Counted from the first letter of the stretch, positions 7,401-15,241 are shown. The stretch: DNA of 64,000 nucleotides from Phascolarctobacterium sp. (GCA_020024105.1 JAHHUH010000006.1:18530-82529), one strand, 5' to 3'. Numbers and translations are program-made. Notes: generated from the sequence alone by a model not told the origin.

Positions 7401-7503
7401 TTATGGAACTATATTTTTTGCCAAGCAGCTTTAGCTATGTTGAGAAACCTAAAGTAACAGGACTACTTCCTCTTTCGTCTACTCACTCCAGCTTTCCTAA
7501 GCC

Positions 7504-8334
7504 TTACTTTTTATAGCTTTCCATTTCCGCCACTGCTTCTATTTTCTTAATAATGGATTTCACAATGGTTTCCATATCACTACCCTCACTATAATCCGCA
7601 GGCAGCGCATAGTTCACCCGGTCGTCCTTAACCAGCTCCTGCACTACCCCACTTCCCTTTTCTGGATTATAAACGGCAATGGATTGGCCGCCATTAGCCT
7701 TCACCAGCTTCATGCAGGGAACATCGGTAAATCCATCACCAATATAAATCATATTTCGGAATGGCACCCTGCGCTCGTCCTCAGGGAGATAATGATTCAA
7801 TTTATCCGCACTTTTACTGTCAATCTCCAGTACGCCCTTGTTAATCCGAAAGAGGAACTGTGTTTTAGCAGTGTAATTGACGGCAAATTTGGGCCATTGA
7901 ATTATTCCATTGTAATCGTACATAAATTCGCATGCATATATCTTCTTAAAGTATTTGGCGACAGCAGTACCCTCAATTATTTCTTTGATACCCGAAGAAA
8001 CTATATAGTGTTCGATGCGTACCCCCTGCTTTTTACCATATTTATTAATCCGCTTAAACCAGGTATCCACACCATCGAAGAACTCCACATCCTTGCCCAG
8101 CTTATTGAATTTCTTTCTGGTAATGCGAATTTTACTTTCCTTACATTTTTCTACCATCTTGAACATATAGGCAAGAATATTATCCATCTGCTGCTCATCA
8201 GTCAGATCTCCCACCTCTTTCCAAAAGGAGATAGCATCCATGCCCACACCGGGTATGAAGCCATATTCCTGCATATCCTTAGTACAGAGGGTTTTATCAA
8301 AATCATACATTAACGCGACAATGGGTTTCTTCAT
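7504..8334 (-). CDS. HAD-family phosphatase, phosphoserine-phosphatase-like
   Basis: A 276-residue haloacid-dehalogenase hydrolase. Motif I is DFDKT at 11-15 (nucleophile Asp11, acid/base Asp13), motif II is IVSSG in the middle, and motif IV is IGDGFTD, whose aspartates bind magnesium. The cap is inserted between motifs I and II, as in subclass I enzymes. It should hydrolyse a small phosphorylated metabolite in the cytoplasm; the substrate cannot be read from sequence. The ATG at 8334 is preferred over 8352 because AAAGGA sits 9 bases before it. No obvious operon partner. Confidence 0.8.
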   Translation of the reverse strand: MKKPIVALMYDFDKTLCTKDMQEYGFIPGVGMDAISFWKEVGDLTDEQQMDNILAYMFKMVEKCKESKIRITRKKFNKLGKDVEFFDGVDTWFKRINKYGKKQGVRIEHYIVSSGIKEIIEGTAVAKYFKKIYACEFMYDYNGIIQWPKFAVNYTAKTQFLFRINKGVLEIDSKSADKLNHYLPEDERRVPFRNMIYIGDGFTDVPCMKLVKANGGQSIAVYNPEKGSGVVQELVKDDRVNYALPADYSEGSDMETIVKSIIKKIEAVAEMESYKK

Positions 8335-8503
8335 GTCCCTACTTCCTTTCATCCGCTATCTTACAGCTTTAATAATTTTTGTCAAGTCAGTTTAGCAGGT
8401 AGAATATCTAATGGCTTGAACAACACCACCAGCGTAAAGGCATACAGCTTCTTATCCTAAGCCATGATCAAGCCCTACTACCATATGCTAAAGGCCGTTC
8501 TAT

Positions 8504-9163
8504 TTACCTGATGCCACTATAATCTGTTTGAGGATAGTCCTCCATAAAGCTATATGTGCCGGTATAATGGTGTTTACTACCGGACAGGTCAACCTTGATA
8601 TATTTTCTCATCGGCACCTCAACCAGCTCCTGCACATCCTGCGGCAAGGAGTACAGCTCCTTAAAAACCTTTTCGTTAATTCTATTAATCTTATGGGATT
8701 GGCTTTCCAATTCCTCCCATATATAGGAGTTACCCTGCCTGCTCTTGGCCCTATCTAGATATTCCATGAACATCTTATATTCAAAACTGTTGTCTTTGGC
8801 TATTTCTTTTACTCTATCATAAGCATATAGACATCTTCTAAAATCTTCAGGGTATTTATCTGCCAAAGTTTTAATAACCTGACCCCTTTCAGTGAAGGTA
8901 TCAGCCATAAAGATCCTGTTACCCTCCAGGACAAAATACTCCCTTTGGATTTTTGAACTACCCTCTAAAGCAAAATCAAGATAAGCAAATCCATTGGCTT
9001 TATTGATGGTATATTCGTATTGGTCCACACTATTATTGTATTTATAACTAACCAGCTTATAAGCTTCTATCTCACCCGTTTCCTTAAGCAGGAGCATTGC
9101 TATTATTCCCATATAGACAACCAGAACGATACCTACCATCCCTAGCAAAAGCTTTTTAATCAT
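8504..9163 (-). CDS. Membrane-anchored protein of unknown function
   Basis: A 219-residue protein. Residues 4-26 form one hydrophobic helix (LLLGMVGIVLVVYMGIIAML) without a clear signal-peptidase site, so the protein is probably anchored with its polar body outside the membrane. The rest is rich in Lys, Glu and Tyr with no motif I recognise. AGGAGG lies 7 bases before the ATG. A possible TATAAT (9271-9276, reverse strand) lies 110 bases upstream. No function is proposed. Confidence 0.7.
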   Translation of the reverse strand: MIKKLLLGMVGIVLVVYMGIIAMLLLKETGEIEAYKLVSYKYNNSVDQYEYTINKANGFAYLDFALEGSSKIQREYFVLEGNRIFMADTFTERGQVIKTLADKYPEDFRRCLYAYDRVKEIAKDNSFEYKMFMEYLDRAKSRQGNSYIWEELESQSHKINRINEKVFKELYSLPQDVQELVEVPMRKYIKVDLSGSKHHYTGTYSFMEDYPQTDYSGIR

Positions 9164-9322
9164 AGGTCTACCTCCTCACCAGGCTACCCAACACAGCATG
9201 GTAACCAGCCACCTAAAATAATTTTAACTCTAGGTTTAGTATTCTCCAAAAAGAAGTTTAATCCTACTAAATTATACACTACAAGTTACTAATATCTCAC
9301 TAATAGCTTCCATATAAACGAC

Positions 9323-9360
9323 AAAAAGACCAGCTCATCTTCGAGCTGGTCTTATTTTTT
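9323..9360. terminator. Bidirectional terminator at the distal end of the CRISPR array
   Basis: GACCAGCTC (9328-9336) pairs with GAGCTGGTC (9343-9351). T runs are present in both orientations. On the reverse strand it would end a transcript leaving the CRISPR array; it abuts the degenerate terminal repeat. Confidence 0.7.
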
Positions 9361-9681
9361 TACATACCGCAAGCGGTAATTACATTTGCAAGGAAATGAA
9401 AAAAGTCTTAGTTGTACTTATGGCCATTACGTCACAATACCGCAAGCGGTAATCACATTTGCAAGTTTAAAATCGTAGACGATGGAAGTGCTGATCAATA
9501 TAGTCACAATACCGCAAGCGGTAATCACATTTGCAAGACAGCGATCGTTACGTCGATATCGAAACCGGCGAAATCGTCACAATACCGCAAGCGGTAATCA
9601 CATTTGCAAGCTTAGATTTTATTGCTGATAATCCCCATTTACCACGGTCACAATACCGCAAGCGGTAATCACATTTGCAAG
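9358..9681 (-). CRISPR. Orphan CRISPR array: five 35-base repeats, four spacers
   Basis: Repeats are at 9358-9392, 9431-9465, 9503-9537, 9576-9610 and 9647-9681. On the plus strand they begin GTCACAATACC, continue GCAAGCGGTAATC and end ACATTTGCAAG. The last four are identical. The first is degenerate at its outer end and has one further change (TAATT for TAATC), the usual state of the leader-distal repeat. The leader is therefore on the right and the array is read on the minus strand. Spacers are 38, 37, 38 and 36 bases. Each repeat contains the palindrome TACCGC-AA-GCGGTA, which should fold in the crRNA. No cas gene is found in the window and I cannot assign a type. Confidence 0.93.
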
Positions 9682-9974
9682 AGCAGGCCTCAAAACCCGC
9701 TCCCATAGCGGCTCTATAAGCCACTTTAGGAAAACCAAACATATTTTTCTTTATTTCCCACGAAATCAGGCCTTTTTGCCATTATTTCCCACAGGGAAAA
9801 TACGTCTCCGGCCAGTATTCACCAGCCTTAAGAGTACCTTAGGAAAACCTCATTTGGTTAACTTGCACTCGACGAACAAAATTCAGTATCTCACACGACT
9901 GCGCAAATTTCGTCTTAACCACAGTTATAGGCAGTGCTCATAAATACTGTTCAGTAAACAAAACTGCCTATCAC
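9682..9974 (-). promoter_or_regulatory. CRISPR leader
   Basis: About 290 bases between the promoter and the first repeat, with no protein gene. Two short motifs are each present twice: TTAGGAAAACC (plus strand 9726-9736 and 9839-9849) and TTATTTCCCAC (9751-9761 and 9782-9792). Repeated leader motifs could be adaptation-protein sites. The leader is long for a CRISPR array. Confidence 0.5.
9927..9971 (-). repeat. Inverted repeat at the 5' end of the CRISPR leader transcript
   Basis: ATAGGCAGT (9927-9935) and ACTGCCTAT (9963-9971) are perfect 9-bp arms, with ACTG/CAGT nested inside. The hairpin begins only a few bases after the predicted transcription start. Confidence 0.5.
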
Positions 9975-9980
9975 ACCTAT

Positions 9981-10009
9981 ATTATAATATGCTTTACCAT
10001 AACAGTCAA
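9981..10009 (-). promoter_or_regulatory. Sigma-70 promoter reading into the CRISPR array
   Basis: Reverse strand TTGACT (10004-10009), 17-base spacer, TATAAT (9981-9986). Near-consensus, and it points at the leader and array. Confidence 0.75.
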
Positions 10010-10090
10010 GCTTCCTTTTTAGCAATGCCTAAGGACCATAAGCGGCCCTTTTTTATCTCTTTTACTTCGTAGCAGCACCATCTGCCAGCC

Positions 10091-10699
10091 CTACCGGGAT
10101 ACCTCCAGACCAGCCGCCGCCAAGGCCCGTATTACCTTGGGAAAGCTCTGCAGCTCCCGCCTAAAGTCCCCATCCGTCAGCATTTCTACCGTCATGTTCT
10201 TGTAGACAACCTTCACCCTCATGCTGGCAAGAAACCTTTCCAGCTCCTCCCCTTCTACCTGACGTACCTGCGCCAGCTGTAGCACCTGTGCCAGCATTTT
10301 TTCCAAGGTTTCCTCATAGGCCTTGACTATAGCAATGGCATAAGCAGCCTTAAACTGCTCCACCTCCTCGTTCAGACAGGTTAGCTCCCTGATCAGGGCA
10401 GGCTTTTCCTCCATTAGCAGCATACTACCAAAGCTGTTCAACCTAAAGGAATAGGTCCGCCTAAGCCCCTCCAGCCGATAAACCAGCCTATCCGCCGCCT
10501 ATACCACAGGAGACCTGCGTTCAAAAATTTTCCAGGTGGTCAGCTCCGACCGTCCGGACCCCTTTAGCGCCAGCAGCTCCGCCGGTAGCCTGGCCCTACG
10601 ATTGGATAAATCCAGATGAATGGCCGACAACTCCACAAACTGCAGCACCCGCATCCACGCCAATAATTCTCTTTCCCCGTTAAAATCAGCCTTCACCAT
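10091..10699 (-). pseudogene. Unknown helical protein gene interrupted by an in-frame TAG
   Basis: One frame on the reverse strand runs from the ATG at 10699 (GGGAG 6 bases upstream) to the stop at 10091, broken only by a TAG at 10499-10501. The first part (66 residues) ends ...FERRSPVV. The second continues without another stop as AADRLVYRLEGLRRTYSF and on to a C terminus rich in Glu and Leu. There is no Shine-Dalgarno-led start just after the TAG, so the two halves look like one 202-codon gene. Composition matches the chromosome. The family is not recognised. The TAG may be a true nonsense mutation, a sequencing error or a read-through site. Confidence 0.6.
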
Positions 10700-10832
10700 C
10701 ATCACTCCCGCCTGCCGCCATAATCAGCCCTCCCGGTCCGATTGTCGCTCCACTATTTTCTACAGGAAGTATACTCCAAAACTATGCTAAAATCCTGCTG
10801 ACCCTACGTCCGAACAGCTCCAACTGCCAAAT

Positions 10833-10860
10833 AAAAAGGACAGTCCCTGCGGACTGTCCT
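10833..10860 (-). terminator. Terminator of the first dps gene
   Basis: On the reverse strand AGGACAGTCC and GGACTGTCCT pair over a GCAG loop, followed by TTTTTAT. The same element follows the second dps copy. Confidence 0.85.
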
Positions 10861-10878
10861 CAATGTAACGATATTAGC

Positions 10879-11313
10879 TTATTTCAGCATGGATTCTAAG
10901 AACCAGATTTGTTTTTCGTAGCCTGCGATGTGGTCCTCCAGCATCATTACTACGGTGAATTCGCCAGCTGCGTCAAATTCGTTTCTTAAAGCGGTTGCCT
11001 GTTCCTTCAACAGCTTGGTATCTGCCAAAACCTCAGCAAGAACCTCTTCGCAGGAGAATTCCTTGTCAGCCATTTCCTTTACAGTTGCCAATTCCAGATA
11101 GCCTGCCACCTTGGACACGGGCTTTTCACCCTTCATGATGATTTTTTCTGCAACCTCATCAAATTTTTCTGCCAGGTCGTCATAACGGCTTTCAGTATAT
11201 TCATGAACTGCAACGAACATTTTGCCTTTTACGTTCCAGTGTAAGTCGTGGAATTTAGCGTAGAGTACTACCAGGTTAGCCAAATACGGATTTAATTTTT
11301 CTGCAAATTTCAT
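10879..11313 (-). CDS. dps: Dps-family ferritin-like DNA-protection protein (copy 1)
   Basis: A 144-residue Dps/miniferritin. The ferroxidase-site helix is at residues 17-30 (LYAKFHDLHWNVKG, with the conserved His and Trp) and its partner segment is HEYTESRYDDLAEKFDEVAEKI, containing the Asp/Glu iron ligands. Such proteins assemble as dodecamers that oxidise and store iron using hydrogen peroxide and protect DNA under oxidative stress. The product is identical to that of a second copy at 14728-15162. The promoter (11390-11418), overlapped by an inverted repeat, and a palindrome shared with the second copy point to stress-responsive control. Confidence 0.92.
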   Translation of the reverse strand: MKFAEKLNPYLANLVVLYAKFHDLHWNVKGKMFVAVHEYTESRYDDLAEKFDEVAEKIIMKGEKPVSKVAGYLELATVKEMADKEFSCEEVLAEVLADTKLLKEQATALRNEFDAAGEFTVVMMLEDHIAGYEKQIWFLESMLK

Positions 11314-11389
11314 AATTCATTCTCCTTTTCTTTGTTAAGCTTTATGAGTTAATCGGCCTTGCTCAGGTCGATTGCTTCTTTCTGTACAT

Positions 11390-11440
11390 ATTGTACTATA
11401 ACACTAACAGAAAATCAATATCTGTTAGTGACGAAGTCAC
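11390..11440 (-). promoter_or_regulatory. dps copy 1 promoter with overlapping inverted repeat and upstream palindrome
   Basis: Reverse strand TTGATT (11413-11418), 17 bases, TACAAT (11390-11395). ACTAACAGA (11403-11411) and TCTGTTAGT (11421-11429) form a perfect inverted repeat straddling the -35 box. GTGAC-GAA-GTCAC (11428-11440) lies just upstream and recurs before dps copy 2. Confidence 0.6.
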
Positions 11441-11696
11441 ATAAGAGCTGTACCCCTATTTATCCCGGTAGGAAGTAGCCGCCACCCACTGGCTCTGCAG
11501 CCGCTTAACCAGTTTTGTAGGTCAGCCACTCATTGCCCCGCCCCCATTAGCTAGTACTTACTATAACTGCAGAAGACAGCTACAAGTATTGTAAGCATAC
11601 CTGTCAACTACACATTTTTACCACTTTTTAGCTAGTAAATTTAAGCTTTTGTAAACTTTTTTGAGACTTTTTGCTAAAAAAATTTTAAAATAAGCC
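11441..11696. other. Intergenic region between dps copy 1 and the T-box promoter
   Basis: No gene or RNA is recognised. The last 70 bases are an AT-rich tract that may act as an upstream element for the promoter at 11697. Confidence 0.4.
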
Positions 11697-11725
11697 TTGA
11701 CAAGTCCTTACAGGACGACTATAAT
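11697..11725 (+). promoter_or_regulatory. Consensus sigma-70 promoter of the methionine T-box operon
   Basis: TTGACA (11697-11702), 17-base spacer, TATAAT (11720-11725): perfect hexamers, preceded by A/T tracts. Confidence 0.85.
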
Positions 11726-11749
11726 ACGGAACATCAAGTGCATAACATA

Positions 11750-12037
11750 AATGCGATGAAGGAAAGAGTAACTGTAAACTAAGTCACACAGAGAGTCTTC
11801 ACAGTGCTGAGAGAAGATTGACCCAAATATAGTGAACATGGCTCCGGAGCGGCAGGTCGAGGCTGATAAGGCTAAGATTTGACGGGTACGCCCGTTAAAG
11901 CGCGTGGACGTTGATGGACGTCCGAGAAAGGTTTTGCGGTTCCTTATATTGTGAGGAACTATAATAGCAGAACGAAAAGAAGTGGTACCACGACCAATGA
12001 GCTCGTCTTCTTAGGAAGACGGGCTTTTTTATTTTAT
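11750..12037 (+). promoter_or_regulatory. T-box riboswitch, methionine specifier (ATG)
   Basis: The leader has the T-box element AGAAGTGGTACCACG (11978-11992) followed by the terminator stem GCTCGTCTTC/GAAGACGGGC (12001-12024) and a T run. Stem I shows AAAGAGTAAC near its 5' side and GTGAAC-ATG-GCTC-CGGAGCG on its 3' side. Aligned with the cysS leader in this same window (GTGAAG-TGC-GTCC-AGGAGCG), the codon in the specifier position is ATG (11838-11840), so uncharged tRNA-Met should antiterminate. The leader controls a symporter and a sulfhydrylase, consistent with methionine limitation as the signal. Confidence 0.9.
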
Positions 12038-12057
12038 TCATTCTGAGGAGGATTATC

Positions 12058-13332
12058 ATGAGAACAAACATGACAAAAAAGAAATTCAATTTAAGCGGGG
12101 CCATCCTGTTAGGCCTCATCGGCGGCATCCTATTCGGTCTGGTAATGCCTGGTCATTTTGACTGGATGCTCCCCATCGTCCAATTAGGCAGCAGCGTCTA
12201 TATGAACGCTCTCCGCATGATGATCTTCCCCATGGTCTTTTGCAGCCTGGTGGTTGGCATCCAGGGCATCGGCAGTATTTCCTCCACCGGTAAGATTGGT
12301 GGACAGGCCGTACTCTACTTTGTTTTGACCACCCTGCTGGCCAGCACCCTGGGCCTATTCCTGCCGAGAGCCTTAGATTTGGGCAAGGGCGTGGAAATCC
12401 AGATGATGACCGCTACTGTGGAGCCTGCCCGCTTCACCAGCCTGGTGGATACCATCCGAAACATCATTCCGACCAATCCCGCAGCTTCCTTCGTCCATGG
12501 TGATATGCTCCAGGTTCTGGTCTTCGCCGTTATCGTCGGCATGGCCTGCCTTTCCCTGGGAGAGGAAGCCAAGCCCGTGGTCCACTTCTTTGAAAGCCTG
12601 AACAAAATCTGCATTAAAATCGTTTCCTGGGTTATGTACTGCACTCCCTTTGGTGTCTTCTGCTCCATCAGCGCTGTAATGTATGCCAATAAAATTGATA
12701 CCATCTTCGCCCTGGCCGGCGTTTTGGCAGCCCTTTATCTGACCTACTTCCTTTATACCCTGATCGTTTACGGCGGTATTGCCAAATTCATCGGCAAGGT
12801 TTCTCTGAAAGAATTCTTCCAGACCTGCCTGCCCGCCGGTCTGAATGCCTTCGGTACCTGCTCCTCCTCCGCTTCCATTCCTTTGAGCAAGGCTAGTGCG
12901 GATAAGCTGGGCGTACCCAACGAAATTTCTTCCCTGTCCATTCCCCTGGGCGCTACCATTAATATGGACGCCGTTTCCATCCTGATGAGCTTTATGCTGG
13001 TCTTCTTCGCCAACGCCTGCGGTATTGAGCTGTCCTTCAGCACCATGCTGGTCCTGATGCTGAGCAATGCCCTGCTGAGTATTGGTGCCCCCGGTGTTCC
13101 CGGTAGTGCCATTGCCTGCTTCGCAGCCCTTTCTGCCATTGCCGGACTGCCTGCCGGAATCATGGGCGTCTACATCAGCATCAACACCCTCTGCGACATG
13201 GGTGCTACCTGCACTAATATTTTAGGTGATGTTGCCTGCACCGTCGGCATGAAGGAAACCTGTAAGCTGGAAGAAGCTACAAAGCTTGATTTTTCTCAGG
13301 AGGAGGAAGTTCTTTCCCCCTCTGCTAACTGA
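12058..13332 (+). CDS. Dicarboxylate/amino acid:cation symporter (DAACS family)
   Basis: A 424-residue inner-membrane transporter with about eight transmembrane helices and two re-entrant loops. The serine-rich loop CSSSASIPLSK (near residue 265) and the TINMDAVSILMSF segment (near 303), which forms the substrate/cation site, identify the GltP/SstT/TcyP family. It should import an amino acid or dicarboxylate with Na+ or H+. GAGGAGG precedes the ATG by 6 bases. It is the first gene behind a methionine T-box and is followed after 14 bases by a sulfhydrylase gene, so the cargo may be methionine, cystine or a precursor rather than a dicarboxylate; that is inference. Confidence 0.88.
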   Translation: MRTNMTKKKFNLSGAILLGLIGGILFGLVMPGHFDWMLPIVQLGSSVYMNALRMMIFPMVFCSLVVGIQGIGSISSTGKIGGQAVLYFVLTTLLASTLGLFLPRALDLGKGVEIQMMTATVEPARFTSLVDTIRNIIPTNPAASFVHGDMLQVLVFAVIVGMACLSLGEEAKPVVHFFESLNKICIKIVSWVMYCTPFGVFCSISAVMYANKIDTIFALAGVLAALYLTYFLYTLIVYGGIAKFIGKVSLKEFFQTCLPAGLNAFGTCSSSASIPLSKASADKLGVPNEISSLSIPLGATINMDAVSILMSFMLVFFANACGIELSFSTMLVLMLSNALLSIGAPGVPGSAIACFAALSAIAGLPAGIMGVYISINTLCDMGATCTNILGDVACTVGMKETCKLEEATKLDFSQEEEVLSPSAN

Positions 13333-13346
13333 AAGGAGTTTTACAT

Positions 13347-14633
13347 ATGACTAAGCAAAATATTGAAACCATCTGCGTACAGGGAGGCTATACTCCCGGC
13401 AACGGCGAGCCCCGCCAAATTCCCATTATCCAATCCACTACCTTCAAATATAATACCAGCGAGGACATGGGCAAGCTCTTCGATTTGGAAGCCAGCGGCT
13501 ACTTCTACTCCCGCCTACAGAATCCCACCTGCGATGCGGTGGCTGCCAAAATCTGTGCCCTAGAGGGTGGCGCAGCTGCTATGCTCACCTCCTCCGGTCA
13601 AGCTGCTAATTTCTTCGCCCTCTTTAATATCTGCACCTGTGGCGATCACATTGTTGCCTCCAGCAGTATCTACGGCGGTACCTTTAATCTGATTGCCGTT
13701 ACCCTGGCTAAGATGGGTGTGGAGGCTACCTTTATTTCCCCCACTGCCAGTGATGCGGAGCTGGATGCGGCCTTCCGTCCCAATACCAAGGCTGTTTTTG
13801 GGGAAACCATTGCTAATCCGGCCCTGACTGTACTGGACATTGAAAAATTTGCCCAGGCTGCCCATCGTCATGGCGTACCCTTGATTGTAGATAATACCTT
13901 TGCCACCCCCGTCAACTGCCAGCCCATTGCCTGGGGTGCGGATATTGTTACCCATTCCACCACCAAGTACATGGATGGTCACGGTGCCTCCATCGGCGGT
14001 GCCATTGTTGATGCCGGTAAATTTGACTGGCTGGCCCATGCGGATAAATTCCCCGGTCTCTGTACTCCTGACGACAGCTACCACGGTATCACCTACGCGG
14101 AAAAATTCGGTAAGGAGCATGCCTTCATTACCAAAGCCACCGCTCAGCTGATGCGCGATTTCGGCTCCACCCAGTCCCCTCAAAATGCCTTCTATGTTAA
14201 TCTCGGACTGGAAAGCCTGCATGTACGCGTGGCCCGCCACTGTGAAAATGCCCAGGCCGTAGCTGAATTTTTAGAGCAGCACCCCAAGGTAAGCTGCGTC
14301 CACTACTGTGGTCTGCCCAGCGATCCCTACCACGAGCTGGCTAAGAAATATCTGCCCCAGGGCTCCTGCGGTGTTGTTTCCTTTGAGCTGACCGGTGGCC
14401 GCCAGGCAGCCCAGGTCTTCATGAAGCAGCTGAAGCTGGCCGCTATTGAAACCCATGTGGCCGATGCCCATACCTGCTGTCTGAATCCTGCTACCTCCAC
14501 CCACCGTCAGATGACCGATGAGCAGCTCCAGGTAGCCGGTATTCCTGCCGGACTGGTCCGCCTCAGCTGCGGTCTGGAAAGCAAGGAGGACCTGATTGCC
14601 GATTTGGCTCAGGCCCTGGAAGCAGTAGAATAA
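13347..14633 (+). CDS. metY: O-acetylhomoserine sulfhydrylase (Cys/Met metabolism PLP enzyme)
   Basis: A 428-residue fold-type I PLP enzyme. The PLP lysine is Lys207 in HSTTKYMDGHG; VDNTFATP (181-188) provides the cofactor-ring aspartate, and YSRLQNPT (54-61) is the conserved phosphate-binding segment. The length, about 430 residues, and the R-Q-IPI-QSTTF N terminus fit MetY-type enzymes, which make homocysteine from O-acetylhomoserine and sulfide, rather than the shorter cystathionine gamma-lyases; methionine gamma-lyase is the main alternative. AAAGGAG precedes the ATG. It is co-transcribed with the symporter under the methionine T-box and ends in the terminator at 14649. Confidence 0.88.
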   Translation: MTKQNIETICVQGGYTPGNGEPRQIPIIQSTTFKYNTSEDMGKLFDLEASGYFYSRLQNPTCDAVAAKICALEGGAAAMLTSSGQAANFFALFNICTCGDHIVASSSIYGGTFNLIAVTLAKMGVEATFISPTASDAELDAAFRPNTKAVFGETIANPALTVLDIEKFAQAAHRHGVPLIVDNTFATPVNCQPIAWGADIVTHSTTKYMDGHGASIGGAIVDAGKFDWLAHADKFPGLCTPDDSYHGITYAEKFGKEHAFITKATAQLMRDFGSTQSPQNAFYVNLGLESLHVRVARHCENAQAVAEFLEQHPKVSCVHYCGLPSDPYHELAKKYLPQGSCGVVSFELTGGRQAAQVFMKQLKLAAIETHVADAHTCCLNPATSTHRQMTDEQLQVAGIPAGLVRLSCGLESKEDLIADLAQALEAVE

Positions 14634-14648
14634 AACACAACCCCTTCA

Positions 14649-14676
14649 ACCACGTCGTCAAGACGTGGTTTTTTTA
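14649..14676 (+). terminator. Terminator of the T-box operon
   Basis: ACCACGTC and GACGTGGT pair over a short loop and are followed by seven T's. Confidence 0.85.
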
Positions 14677-14680
14677 TACC

Positions 14681-14709
14681 AAAAAAGGACAGCCCCTGCG
14701 GACTGTCCT
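14681..14709 (-). terminator. Terminator of the second dps gene
   Basis: Duplicate of the copy-1 element with one base change (AGGACAGCCC...GGACTGTCCT in plus-strand reading). The T run is on the reverse strand. Confidence 0.8.
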
Positions 14710-14727
14710 TGGTGTAACGATATTAAC

Positions 14728-15162
14728 TTATTTCAGCATGGATTCTAAGAACCAGATTTGTTTTTCGTAGCCTGCGATGTGGTCCTCCAGCATCATTACT
14801 ACGGTGAATTCGCCAGCTGCGTCAAATTCGTTTCTTAAAGCGGTTGCCTGTTCCTTCAACAGCTTGGTATCTGCCAAAACCTCAGCAAGAACCTCTTCGC
14901 AGGAGAATTCCTTGTCAGCCATTTCCTTTACAGTTGCCAATTCCAGATAGCCTGCCACCTTGGACACGGGCTTTTCACCCTTCATGATGATTTTTTCTGC
15001 AACCTCATCAAATTTTTCCGCCAGGTCATCATAGCGGCTTTCAGTATATTCATGTACGGCAACAAACATTTTGCCTTTTACGTTCCAGTGTAAATCATGG
15101 AATTTTGCGTAGAGTACAACCAGGTTAGCCAAATACGGATTTAATTTTTCTGCAAATTTCAT
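14728..15162 (-). CDS. dps: Dps-family ferritin-like DNA-protection protein (copy 2)
   Basis: The 144-residue product is identical to that of the gene at 10879-11313, including the ferroxidase motifs HDLHWNVKG and HEYTESRYDDL. By eye the last roughly 300 coding bases are also identical in DNA, while about ten synonymous differences lie in the 5' third. This pattern suggests gene conversion between the copies rather than simple selection on the protein. The upstream regions differ except for the palindrome GTGACTNNGTCAC. The two dps genes are direct repeats around the methionine T-box operon. Confidence 0.92.
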   Translation of the reverse strand: MKFAEKLNPYLANLVVLYAKFHDLHWNVKGKMFVAVHEYTESRYDDLAEKFDEVAEKIIMKGEKPVSKVAGYLELATVKEMADKEFSCEEVLAEVLADTKLLKEQATALRNEFDAAGEFTVVMMLEDHIAGYEKQIWFLESMLK

Positions 15163-15241
15163 AGTAATTTCTCCTTTATTTTTACAATTTATAATTTAGT
15201 TTTATCAACTAAGGTTTAGTTGTTTTCCCTTTGTTGTGTAT

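Larger units (their letters stand above)
6730..7503. other. 774-base AT-rich intergenic region
   Basis: No gene is seen. Its left end holds the likely promoter of the ATPase/protease operon. The right end holds two hairpins: AAGGAGCAG/CTGCTCCTT at 7302-7329, and the terminator at 7353-7400. Base composition changes from very AT-rich to the local average at about 7.1 kb, which probably marks the right edge of the acquired island. Confidence 0.45.

Noticed and set aside
9412..9742. Open frames on both strands across the CRISPR array
   Set aside because: They are produced by the repeats themselves (the same peptide recurs with every repeat) and have no ribosome-binding sites.
9842..9930. Possible tracrRNA anti-repeat beside the array (ACTTGCA, GCAAATTT)
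   Set aside because: Only 6-7 consecutive bases match the repeat, too short for an anti-repeat, and there is no Cas9- or Cas12-like gene nearby.
13560..14240. 226-codon minus-strand frame inside metY
   Set aside because: It is the antisense shadow of a well-supported PLP enzyme gene; such shadows also occur opposite panF, smc and mutS.
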